Positions 1 to 6,206 of a stretch of DNA of 6,206 nucleotides are shown here, in pieces (the first letter of the stretch is position 1; each line of letters opens with the position of its first letter). Below the pieces are notes generated by a model that saw only the letters and a program-made list of their open reading frames with translations, was not told the origin of the DNA and searched no databases. A program made the position numbers and the translations under genes. The stretch is from positions 1 to 6,206 of the forward strand of contig JAURHT010000113.1 of the NCBI GenBank assembly GCA_030833145.1. The letters run 5' to 3'. Source of the DNA: Aquirufa sp. GTDB lineage: Bacteria > Bacteroidota > Bacteroidia > Cytophagales > Spirosomataceae.

Positions 1-1212
1 TACGACTATTCCTCCATGAAACAAGTGATTTCTCCCATGAATACACATGGATTACTTATTTCTGCTAAGCAACCTTCAGCACCTTTAATTCAAGCTTTAT
101 TGGATCCTGTAATTGCTTTAGAAGATTCATTAACTTATGATATCACGGCTTGGAATTTATTTCAATTAAATGGTTTACGAGCTTTGGGTGTGAATGAGAA
201 CATTTTTGGTTATTCAAAGTTTCAATCGGTTGACGATCTAGCTGAGTCAGAAGATAATCAACCAGTATATCGATTTATTATTGAAAATTATAAATCCAGC
301 CAAGAGTTAATTAATTACGCTATTGGTATTGGCGCTTTGGTTACCTTTAATGATGCTTCTAATAGGTTGGGTATAGTCAATATCACCGCCACAAAATTAT
401 CGGACAAGCAAAGAGGAGATTTGATTAAATTTGCGCGCAAACGGTTCATACATCTTTGGAAAATTAATACATTTAGATCAGGAGATAATTATGATCTCGG
501 TTCCACCCACTACAAATCCATCTTCATCCCTAAAATTGCCGTAGTAGTCGATCCAGCAAACGACGTAAACCAACAAGGGGAACTAGCCTATTTCTTAACT
601 CAAAAATACGGGTTTAAGCCTTCATTCATTCCTTCGACACAATTATTCAAGTCGAATCTGTTTAATTACACGCACATCATTTATCTAGACGGCAAGCATG
701 CTGCTCTCTCGAATACGAATTCAATTCTATTAATTGACTGGGTGAAAAAGGGTGGTAAACTAATTTTGATGGAAGGTGCTCGAAAGATTTTAGACGATAA
801 AGATTTAGCGGTGAAAGAGGATACAGCTAAACATACGTCAACCTATGCGATGCGTGAAAGGGCTGAGTTGTCTAATACCACTTCAGGGAATATGTTGCAA
901 GTGGAAGTGGAAAAGACCCATCCTCTGGCCTTTAGAATCAATGATTCATCGATTTATATCTTAAATCAAGTAACGGATTTTGTTAAGCTTCCGAAGGATT
1001 TTACTCCGGTTTTAAAAACATCTTCTAAACCGAATATTATGGGCTTTGTAGGAGCAAATAAGAAAGCTCAACTGGCTAATTCCTTACTGTTAGGTGTTAA
1101 AGAAGTGGATAAAGGCAAAATTATTTGGTTTGGTTTTAATCCTTTGTTCCGTGCGATTCCTAATCAAGGTCAAACTATTTTCGAAAACTGCTTCCTTTAT
1201 ACTGAATTCTAA
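1..1212 (+). CDS. M14-family zinc carboxypeptidase, C-terminal part (5' end outside window)
   Basis: The reading frame is open from base 1, where it reads YDYSS, so the first ATG at 16 is internal and the true start lies upstream. About 403 residues are visible. The segment with 'EDSLTYDITAW' (about residues 40-51) is typical of the end of the peptidase region in large Bacteroidota M14 carboxypeptidases, which usually run to about 800 residues. From about residue 176 ('IPKIAVVVDP') to 260 ('WVKKGGKLILMEGA') there is an alternating beta/alpha stretch resembling the class I glutamine amidotransferase-like domain these proteins carry. The only cysteine in the fragment is near the C-terminus, so this domain has no candidate nucleophile and is probably structural. 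The zinc ligands and catalytic glutamate would lie upstream, so activity cannot be judged here. Family members are normally exported. The stop codon overlaps the fucosidase start by one base. The family call is fairly secure; the substrate is unknown. Confidence 0.8.
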   Translation, partial: YDYSSMKQVISPMNTHGLLISAKQPSAPLIQALLDPVIALEDSLTYDITAWNLFQLNGLRALGVNENIFGYSKFQSVDDLAESEDNQPVYRFIIENYKSSQELINYAIGIGALVTFNDASNRLGIVNITATKLSDKQRGDLIKFARKRFIHLWKINTFRSGDNYDLGSTHYKSIFIPKIAVVVDPANDVNQQGELAYFLTQKYGFKPSFIPSTQLFKSNLFNYTHIIYLDGKHAALSNTNSILLIDWVKKGGKLILMEGARKILDDKDLAVKEDTAKHTSTYAMRERAELSNTTSGNMLQVEVEKTHPLAFRINDSSIYILNQVTDFVKLPKDFTPVLKTSSKPNIMGFVGANKKAQLANSLLLGVKEVDKGKIIWFGFNPLFRAIPNQGQTIFENCFLYTEF

Positions 1213-1214
1213 TG
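1210..1214 (+). other. TAATG stop/start overlap between carboxypeptidase and fucosidase
   Basis: The TAA stop of the carboxypeptidase (1210-1212) shares its last A with the ATG of the fucosidase (1212-1214). Such junctions usually mean the two genes are on one transcript, with the second start reached by a terminating ribosome. No purine-rich Shine-Dalgarno sequence precedes the ATG, which fits weak reliance on that signal in Bacteroidota. Confidence 0.9.
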
Positions 1215-2594
1215 AAAAGATTCACTCTATTCTTTGCTCTTATAAGCTATTCGCTATTTTCCCAAAAGGTAGCTCCCGTCTACCCTGTTCCTTCTGCTAA
1301 GCAATTAGCTTGGTCGGAATTAGAGTATTATGGATTCATTCATTTTAATATGAATACGTTTACGAATGTGGAATGGGGCGAGGGTAAAGAAAGTCCGTCC
1401 TCTTTTAATCCTACAGCCTTGGATTGTAATCAATGGGCTAGAATTGCAAAGAAGGCAGGAATGAAGGGACTGATTTTGACGGTGAAGCACCACGATGGAT
1501 TTGCCCTTTATCCCTCTAAATATACCTCACATTCTGTGGCGAAGTCGCCATGGAAGAATGGCAAGGGCGATGTGGTGAAGGAATTATCGGAGGCCTGTAA
1601 AAAATACGGGTTAAAACTAGGCATCTATCTATCGCCTTGGGATCGTTTCCACCCTGCTTATGGAACAGATGATTATAACCAGGTGTATGCCAAAATGCAG
1701 GAGGAATTATTGACGAACTACGGACCCATTTTTGAGTTTTGGTACGATGGCGCTAATGGTGAAGGACCTAATGGAAAGAAGCAGGTGTACGATTGGAATT
1801 TATTTCACTCAATGGTAAACAAATACCAGCCTACTGCGGTGCAATTCTCCGATGCTGGTCCTGACATTCGTTGGGTAGGAAATGAACGTGGTTACGCCTA
1901 TGATACGATGTGGAGTCCTATTTTACGCGATAAGATCTATCCTGGATGCCCTGATTTTGACAATTACCGAAATGGTCAAGAAAATGGAACCCATTGGGTT
2001 TCTCCTGAAGTGGATGTTTCTATTCGTCCGGGTTGGTATTATCACCCAGAGCAAGACAATAAGGTAAAGACACCTGATTCCTTATTAAAGATTTACGCTT
2101 CCTCGGTAGGACGTAATGCGAATCTCTTATTGAATATTCCAGTTGATACGCGTGGATTGATTCATGAGAATGATTCGGCCTCCTTGATGGGATTTGCGGC
2201 GATTCGTGCAAAATCATTAGTTAATCTTTTGAAGAAAAATACGAATGATCCCTTATTTGATAGGAAGAGCTCTACCTTTTGGATGGCAACGCCTAAAAAG
2301 AATGATATATACGTTGAATTAAAGACTCCTCTAAGCGTAAACAACATCATGCTCCAAGAGCCGATCGCATTAGGACAGCGTGTCAGTAGTTTTGAAGTGG
2401 AATTAGTCGATGAATCTGGGAATAAGGAAGTAATCAAAGTAGGAACGATAGGCCACAAGCGGATGATCACTTTCAAAGAGCGGAAACTAAAAAGCTTCCA
2501 AATTAGATTTACAGGTTCAAGAGGCCCTGTTTTAATTTCTAATTTAGAAGCTTATCGGTTTATTTCAACACGTAACGAACCGCTTTTCCAGTAA
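1212..2594 (+). CDS. Secreted GH29 alpha-L-fucosidase, probably subfamily B
   Basis: This 460-residue enzyme is predicted to remove terminal alpha-L-fucose from glycans by a retaining mechanism. Residues 1-17 look like a signal peptide (MKR, then a hydrophobic stretch) with probable cleavage at S17|Q18, so it should act in the periplasm or outside the cell. The catalytic barrel spans about residues 30-335. Conserved GH29 motifs include 'GFIHFNMNTF' (41-50), 'KHHDGF' (92-97) and 'FWYDG' (176-180), where D179 is the expected nucleophile. 'WVGNERGYA' (221-229) puts E225 46 residues later, at about the spacing of the acid/base glutamate in GH29-B enzymes. That suggests alpha-1,3/1,4-fucosidase activity (EC 3.2.1.111), though the subfamily is inferred. 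Residues from about 340 form a beta-rich C-terminal domain resembling a short F5/8-type C (CBM32-like) module. The start ATG lies in the TAATG overlap with the carboxypeptidase stop, and there is no evident Shine-Dalgarno sequence. The 3' end overlaps the opposing lipoprotein gene by 35 bases. Confidence 0.92.
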   Translation: MKRFTLFFALISYSLFSQKVAPVYPVPSAKQLAWSELEYYGFIHFNMNTFTNVEWGEGKESPSSFNPTALDCNQWARIAKKAGMKGLILTVKHHDGFALYPSKYTSHSVAKSPWKNGKGDVVKELSEACKKYGLKLGIYLSPWDRFHPAYGTDDYNQVYAKMQEELLTNYGPIFEFWYDGANGEGPNGKKQVYDWNLFHSMVNKYQPTAVQFSDAGPDIRWVGNERGYAYDTMWSPILRDKIYPGCPDFDNYRNGQENGTHWVSPEVDVSIRPGWYYHPEQDNKVKTPDSLLKIYASSVGRNANLLLNIPVDTRGLIHENDSASLMGFAAIRAKSLVNLLKKNTNDPLFDRKSSTFWMATPKKNDIYVELKTPLSVNNIMLQEPIALGQRVSSFEVELVDESGNKEVIKVGTIGHKRMITFKERKLKSFQIRFTGSRGPVLISNLEAYRFISTRNEPLFQ

Positions 2595-3000
2595 AGGTAA
2601 AGCCACTAGCTGTTTGTGTACTGTAAACAGAATATTTGACGTCAATTAGGGCCGTTGCACCTAATTCTTTGGCCTTTTCAACCATTTGACGAAGGATTTC
2701 TTGCTTTTTATCCTGGTGGTTACCTCGGTAAAGCATCTTCCCATTTTGGGTTTGCTTGTCCTCTAATAGAACCTCCCCTGACATTTTGATGGTTTCGATA
2801 TCCTCATAGCTCTGCTTCGGGTGATCATTGAAATACACTACATCAATATCGTATTTCACAGGAACTTCAAAGCCTAAACCATCGTGACGCTCGACCCCAC
2901 CATTTTTAAAATCATTCGTATAATAGGTAGAAGGTTTGATGTTCTTCGAACAACCTACCACAGATAATACGAGAAGAAGCTTACATGCTTTCTGAATCAT
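2560..3000 (-). CDS. Small lipoprotein with a YbjQ-like C-terminal region, function unknown
   Basis: This 146-residue protein begins with a short type II signal peptide: lysines at 4 and 7, a hydrophobic run at 8-15 and a lipobox 'VVGC' with C17 as the lipidated cysteine. Residues after the cysteine (SKNI) lack the K-(D/E)2 type surface-export signal described in some Bacteroidota, so retention on the periplasmic face is the better guess. Residues 57-73 contain a 'FNDHPKQSYEDIETI' pattern of the kind seen in small periplasmic lipoproteins. Residues 109-143 ('KAKELGATALIDVKY', then 'FTGKAVRY') resemble the GAnAVvgv...GTAV pattern of the YbjQ/UPF0145 fold. I do not recognise a specific family member and assign no function. 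The ATG at 3000 is needed for the signal peptide and sits 20 bases inside the end of the Dabb gene, which suggests coupled translation. It is the last gene of the minus-strand cluster. Confidence 0.8.
   Translation of the reverse strand: MIQKACKLLLVLSVVGCSKNIKPSTYYTNDFKNGGVERHDGLGFEVPVKYDIDVVYFNDHPKQSYEDIETIKMSGEVLLEDKQTQNGKMLYRGNHQDKKQEILRQMVEKAKELGATALIDVKYSVYSTQTASGFTFTGKAVRYVLK
2610..2630. repeat. Short inverted repeat just past the fucosidase stop (weak terminator candidate)
   Basis: CTGTTT (2610-2615) and AAACAG (2625-2630) form a 6-bp perfect stem around a 9-nt loop, 15 nt after the fucosidase stop and inside the lipoprotein coding sequence. G-U pairs could extend the stem inward in the transcript. 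The bases after it on the plus strand (AATATTTG) are only modestly T-rich, so it is at best a weak terminator for the left block and may be chance. Confidence 0.25.
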
Positions 3001-3283
3001 AGATCAATACTTTATCCCAAAGGTGGGCACAGTTTTTAATAAACTCTAAGTGAATAGGAGCTGTTTGGTAATAATCGTGCCCTTTTTCGTCTTCAAACGT
3101 AGTTAATAAACAATAATCATACGAGCGATCGATTACGGGACGATCTGTTTTAGCCGGTTTCCCTACGCTAAATACATCCACCGTCTCCACGTCAGCTAAC
3201 GACTGAACGCCTGCCTCAAAAAGCGTGATATCTTCAGCGCTTAACCCTTTTTTTAACCAAAAATTTACAACGTGTACAAACAT
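2981..3283 (-). CDS. Dabb-domain (stress-responsive alpha/beta barrel) protein
   Basis: This 100-residue protein has no signal peptide and is probably cytoplasmic. Nearly its whole length fits the ferredoxin-like Dabb domain (Pfam Dabb family). The first strand 'VHVVNFWLK' (3-11) is followed by a helix with acidic residues, then 'VFSVGKP' (37-43), 'YDYCLLTTFED' (55-65) and the helix and strand 'YYQTAPIHLEFIK..' to 'WDKVLIYD' (71-96). H4 and H78 (in 'APIH') fall where the family often has histidines. Dabb proteins usually form dimeric barrels. Members include plant stress proteins, polyketide cyclases and many bacterial proteins of unknown role, so no reaction is assigned. The gene starts 6 nt after the dapA stop and ends inside the lipoprotein gene, so it is very likely co-transcribed with both. 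The domain call is strong; the role is unknown. Confidence 0.88.
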   Translation of the reverse strand: MFVHVVNFWLKKGLSAEDITLFEAGVQSLADVETVDVFSVGKPAKTDRPVIDRSYDYCLLTTFEDEKGHDYYQTAPIHLEFIKNCAHLWDKVLIYDSESM

Positions 3284-3289
3284 ATTTTA

Positions 3290-4183
3290 TTATTTATTTA
3301 AACCTTCTTGTTGACTAATTTGAGCTAATTTTTGCCCTAACTCTGCGGATGCGCCAGCTAATGGCATGCGAACCTGAGCACCAAACAACCCTTGATTCTC
3401 TAATAATTTCTTGACTCCCACTGGATTCCCCTCTTCGTATAAATACGGATCGATAGTCAGGAATTTGCCTAATTCTTTTTGGGCTGAACGATAATCCCCT
3501 GCCAATGCATGGTGAATCATCGTAGTAAACTGCTGTGGAAACGCGTTTGCAATCACAGACATAACACCCACACCCCCAATTGAAATGATAGGCACAGCTT
3601 GCACATCATCTCCGGAGATTAATAAAAAGTCTTCTGGCTTGTGGTAAACAATCTCCATACATTGCTCAATGATGCAAGATGCTTCCTTAATACCAATGAT
3701 ATTTTTATGTTCCGAAAGCTTTAATACCGTTTCGGCAGACATATTAATCCCTGTTCTACCAGGAATATTGTACATAATGACTGGAACTGGACAAGCATCT
3801 GCAATTGCTTCATAATGTGCGATTACGCCTCTTGCACTTGGTTTATTGTAATAAGGACAAACAGACAAAATGGCGTCAATTCCATCGAACGAAGTTTGTT
3901 TGATTTGATTAATCAACGAATCCGTATTGTTTCCTCCTAATCCATATACAATGGGTAAGTTTTTTGTATTAGCTTCTTGAATGGTAGAAACGATTTGTTT
4001 CTTCTCATCTGCTGTGGTAGTAGCAGATTCTCCAGTCGTCCCTTGAACCACTAAATAATCTACCCCTCCTTTACTCACGTGTTGAATTAATTTTTTTAAG
4101 CCATCCCAGTTAATAGAACGATCCTCGTTCATGGGAGTAACTAGAGCTGGCGCAACGCCGTGAAATTTAGGTAATGATTGCAT
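3290..4183 (-). CDS. dapA: 4-hydroxy-tetrahydrodipicolinate synthase
   Basis: DapA (EC 4.3.3.7) condenses pyruvate with L-aspartate-4-semialdehyde in the first committed step towards diaminopimelate (for peptidoglycan) and lysine, in the cytoplasm. The protein has 297 residues, close to the family's usual 290-300. It shows the motifs of the class I aldolase TIM barrel: 'GTTGES' (48-53), 'PYYNKP' (110-115), 'MYNIPGRT' (137-144) and 'GIKEAS' (164-169). Every key residue is shifted by five from E. coli DapA: Schiff-base lysine K166 (K161), Y138 (Y133), R143 (R138), the T49-T50 pair (T44-T45) and Y112 (Y107). This supports DapA over the related N-acetylneuraminate lyase and KDG aldolase branches. 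The start codon is 2 nt after the ligA stop with no Shine-Dalgarno sequence, which points to co-transcription and possibly coupled translation. I see no leader that could hold a lysine riboswitch. Confidence 0.96.
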   Translation of the reverse strand: MQSLPKFHGVAPALVTPMNEDRSINWDGLKKLIQHVSKGGVDYLVVQGTTGESATTTADEKKQIVSTIQEANTKNLPIVYGLGGNNTDSLINQIKQTSFDGIDAILSVCPYYNKPSARGVIAHYEAIADACPVPVIMYNIPGRTGINMSAETVLKLSEHKNIIGIKEASCIIEQCMEIVYHKPEDFLLISGDDVQAVPIISIGGVGVMSVIANAFPQQFTTMIHHALAGDYRSAQKELGKFLTIDPYLYEEGNPVGVKKLLENQGLFGAQVRMPLAGASAELGQKLAQISQQEGLNK

Positions 4184-4185
4184 AA

Positions 4186-6183
4186 TTAAGAAAGAAGGGC
4201 AATAAACTCGTCCTCCGATATAATTGGTATGGATAATGAATTGGCTTTTTCTAGTTTCGCTGGTCCCATATTTTCACCGGCGACTAGGTAATCTAACTTG
4301 GCAGAAATACTGGAAACGACTTTTCCGCCGTTAGCGATGATTTTTGCCTTCAAACCATCTCGGTCGAAATGGCTAAATACACCCGAAATTACGAAAGTTT
4401 TGCCTTCTAAGGCCGTTGTTTCTAAAACTATTTCACTTATTTCTTCGGAAAATTGCACCCCAGCCGTTTTCAGGCGGCCGATGATTGCTCTATTTTCGGA
4501 AGCTGCAAAGTACTCCAAAACACTAAGAGCAATCCGCTCTCCTATCTCTGGTACTGCAATTAATTCTTCTAGACTAGCCTGCACTAAATTTTCTAGCGAG
4601 TGAAAATGCAGGACTAATTTCTCCGCAATGGTGGCTCCTACGTGACGTATACCTAGGCCAAATAGAACTTGTCGAAACGGGATTTGCTTTGATTTTTCTA
4701 CGCTGGAAAGTATGTTTTGAATCGATTTAGACTGAAAACCTTCTAATCCAATGAATTTCTCCGCATTTAAATCATAGAGGTCTGCCACATTTTGGACAAT
4801 TCCTTTTTCGAATAATAAATCGACCGTTTCTGTTCCTAGGTTTTCGATGTTCAGGGCTTTACGCGCAATAAAATGTTCGATCTTACCTTTAATTTGTGGT
4901 GGACAACCGGTGTCGTTGGGACAATAGTGATTGGCTTCGCCTTCTTGACGAATAAGTTCAGTATTGCATGAAGGGCATTGGTGTGGAAAAATAAAGGCAT
5001 TTCCTTCTTTTCTGGCAGAAGTGTCAACACTCGTAATCTTTGGTATGATCTCACCCCCCTTTTCAATGAATACGGTATCCCCTTCCCTTAAATCCAGTCT
5101 TTCCATTTCATTCGCATTGTGAATGGAGGCGCGTTTGATGACCGTTCCCGCTAAGTAAACAGGCTCTAGATTAGCGACTGGAGTCACATTTCCGGTTCTT
5201 CCTACTTGGTAAGAAACAGAATTGATTCTTGTACGGGCAATTTCAGACGGGTATTTGAAGGCAATCGCCCAGCGAGGAGATTTGGCCGTATATCCTAATC
5301 GTTCCTGTTGTCCAAAATCATTGACTTTGATTACAATCCCATCCGTATTTAAGGGTAAATCATTTCTTTTCTCTGCCCAATCCTCGATATAGGTTAGTAC
5401 CTCATCGATCGAAGAACAAACTCGATAGGTAGGCGAAACACTAAATCCTACCGATTTTAAATGCTCTAATGCCTCTGAATGGCTGTTGAAAGGATTTTCA
5501 TTACCTAAATAGGAATAAATAAAGCATTCCATTTCTCTTCTAGCCACTTCCGCTGAATCCTGCATTTTAAAAGTACCTGAAGCCGCATTGCGAGGGTTGG
5601 CTAAGGGTTGATCTCCTTTAGCAATCTTATCCGCATTAATTCGATCAAAGGAGGTAATAGGCATATAGCCTTCGCCCCTGATTTCATAGGTGGTAGGTAA
5701 AATCGTGGAATTAACGCGGGTGGGTAAACTTTTGATGGTTTTTACGTTCGCTGTAATATCATCCCCTCGCGTTCCATCTCCTCTTGTTACCCCTTTTTGT
5801 AAAACCCCGTTTGTGTACCAAAACGACAAGGCTACCCCATCAAATTTTAACTCACATACGTATTCAAATTTCTCTCCTTCTAACCCTTTTTTAACCCGCT
5901 CATCAAAATCCCGTAAATCGGTTTCATTGTAAGTATTCCCTAAGGATAACATGGGGAATTGATGGGTAACAGATTTGAATTCTTTGATAATGGTGCCGCC
6001 TACTTTTTGAGTGGGGCTATCCGAACGAGCAAATAGTGGATTGGCTTGTTCTAATTGAATTAATTCAGCGAGTAATTGATCGAATGCTTGATCCGAAATA
6101 ATACTTTCATTCTGTTGATAATAGGCCTCATTATAGAGATTGATCTTCTCAATGAGTTCATTCATCCGCTGATTTATATCCAT
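4186..6183 (-). CDS. ligA: NAD+-dependent DNA ligase
   Basis: LigA (EC 6.5.1.2) seals nicks in duplex DNA during replication and repair using NAD+ as AMP donor. The protein has 665 residues, against about 671 in E. coli, and all domains are present. Domain Ia contains 'YNEAYY' (17-22). The adenylation domain has 'KFDG' with catalytic K113, 'TRGDGTRGDD' (133-142), 'ANPRNAASGT' (195-204), 'DGIVIK' (281-286) and 'WAIAFKYP' (305-312). An OB fold follows to about residue 395. The zinc finger uses C403, C406, C421 and C427. Helix-hairpin-helix repeats span about 435-580, and a BRCT domain starts at 'GKTFVISG' (594-601) and runs to the end. The start is well bounded: an in-frame TAA at 6199-6201 lies 15 nt upstream, with no other start codon between. 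It is the first gene of the minus-strand cluster within the window, though an upstream partner cannot be excluded. Confidence 0.98.
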   Translation of the reverse strand: MDINQRMNELIEKINLYNEAYYQQNESIISDQAFDQLLAELIQLEQANPLFARSDSPTQKVGGTIIKEFKSVTHQFPMLSLGNTYNETDLRDFDERVKKGLEGEKFEYVCELKFDGVALSFWYTNGVLQKGVTRGDGTRGDDITANVKTIKSLPTRVNSTILPTTYEIRGEGYMPITSFDRINADKIAKGDQPLANPRNAASGTFKMQDSAEVARREMECFIYSYLGNENPFNSHSEALEHLKSVGFSVSPTYRVCSSIDEVLTYIEDWAEKRNDLPLNTDGIVIKVNDFGQQERLGYTAKSPRWAIAFKYPSEIARTRINSVSYQVGRTGNVTPVANLEPVYLAGTVIKRASIHNANEMERLDLREGDTVFIEKGGEIIPKITSVDTSARKEGNAFIFPHQCPSCNTELIRQEGEANHYCPNDTGCPPQIKGKIEHFIARKALNIENLGTETVDLLFEKGIVQNVADLYDLNAEKFIGLEGFQSKSIQNILSSVEKSKQIPFRQVLFGLGIRHVGATIAEKLVLHFHSLENLVQASLEELIAVPEIGERIALSVLEYFAASENRAIIGRLKTAGVQFSEEISEIVLETTALEGKTFVISGVFSHFDRDGLKAKIIANGGKVVSSISAKLDYLVAGENMGPAKLEKANSLSIPIISEDEFIALLS

Positions 6184-6206
6184 AATCGAAATTAAAACTT
6201 AATTCA

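Noticed and set aside
16..18. ATG at 16 as the start of the first gene
   Set aside because: The frame is open back to base 1, the protein begins in the middle of a known family's conserved region, and no ribosome binding site is present. It is an internal methionine.
1094..1300. A 68-codon plus-strand reading frame across the carboxypeptidase-fucosidase junction
   Set aside because: It lies out of frame over two well-supported genes, and its translation looks like frame-shifted sequence with no recognisable domain.
2020..2476. Two minus-strand reading frames inside the fucosidase gene
   Set aside because: They are antisense to conserved fucosidase coding sequence, overlap each other, and show no motif or start signal.
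2537..2549. Inverted repeat TTCTAA-T-TTAGAA as a terminator for the lipoprotein gene
   Set aside because: It is entirely AT-rich apart from one G-C pair per arm, would leave too small a loop, has no adjacent T-tract on the minus strand, and lies in fucosidase coding sequence.
3284..3289. A regulatory site in the AT-rich gap between dapA and the Dabb gene
   Set aside because: Six bases are too few for a promoter or terminator; it is an ordinary intra-operon gap.
4298..4603. A 101-codon plus-strand reading frame inside ligA
   Set aside because: It is antisense to the BRCT and helix-hairpin-helix region of ligA and has no family resemblance.
5690..5932. An 80-codon plus-strand reading frame inside ligA
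   Set aside because: It is antisense to the adenylation domain with KFDG; the composition is that of a shadow frame.

Overview
The window looks like an ordinary chromosomal segment from a member of the Bacteroidota. The evidence is a zinc-carboxypeptidase C-terminal half of a type common in that phylum, a secreted GH29 fucosidase whose signal peptide ends in '..FS|Q', moderately AT-rich DNA, and no clear Shine-Dalgarno sequences before the start codons. A Cytophagia-like relative is my guess for the lineage; the sequence does not prove it.

The genes form two blocks that run towards each other. The left block (plus strand, 1-2594) encodes exported degradative enzymes. It holds the C-terminal part of an M14-type zinc carboxypeptidase, cut by the window edge, followed by a complete GH29 alpha-L-fucosidase. 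The two are joined by a TAATG stop/start overlap. A protease and a fucosidase made from one message would fit breakdown of glycoproteins or other fucosylated material, but that link is inferred.

The right block (minus strand, read from 6183 down to 2560) is housekeeping: ligA (NAD+-dependent DNA ligase), dapA (4-hydroxy-tetrahydrodipicolinate synthase), a small Dabb-domain protein and a small lipoprotein. The three junctions are a 2-nt gap, a 6-nt gap and a 20-nt overlap, so the four genes are very probably one operon. ligA and dapA keep all the catalytic residues I could check.

The blocks meet tail to tail, and the last 35 bases of the fucosidase and lipoprotein genes overlap on opposite strands. 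This leaves no intergenic space for a conventional terminator. There is no gene-free stretch longer than 23 bases. I found no RNA genes, mobile elements, CRISPR arrays or riboswitches, and no convincing case for a previously undescribed system. The points most worth a second look are the convergent overlap, the little-characterised Dabb and lipoprotein pair, the Cys-less amidotransferase-like domain in the carboxypeptidase, and the likely GH29-B assignment of the fucosidase.
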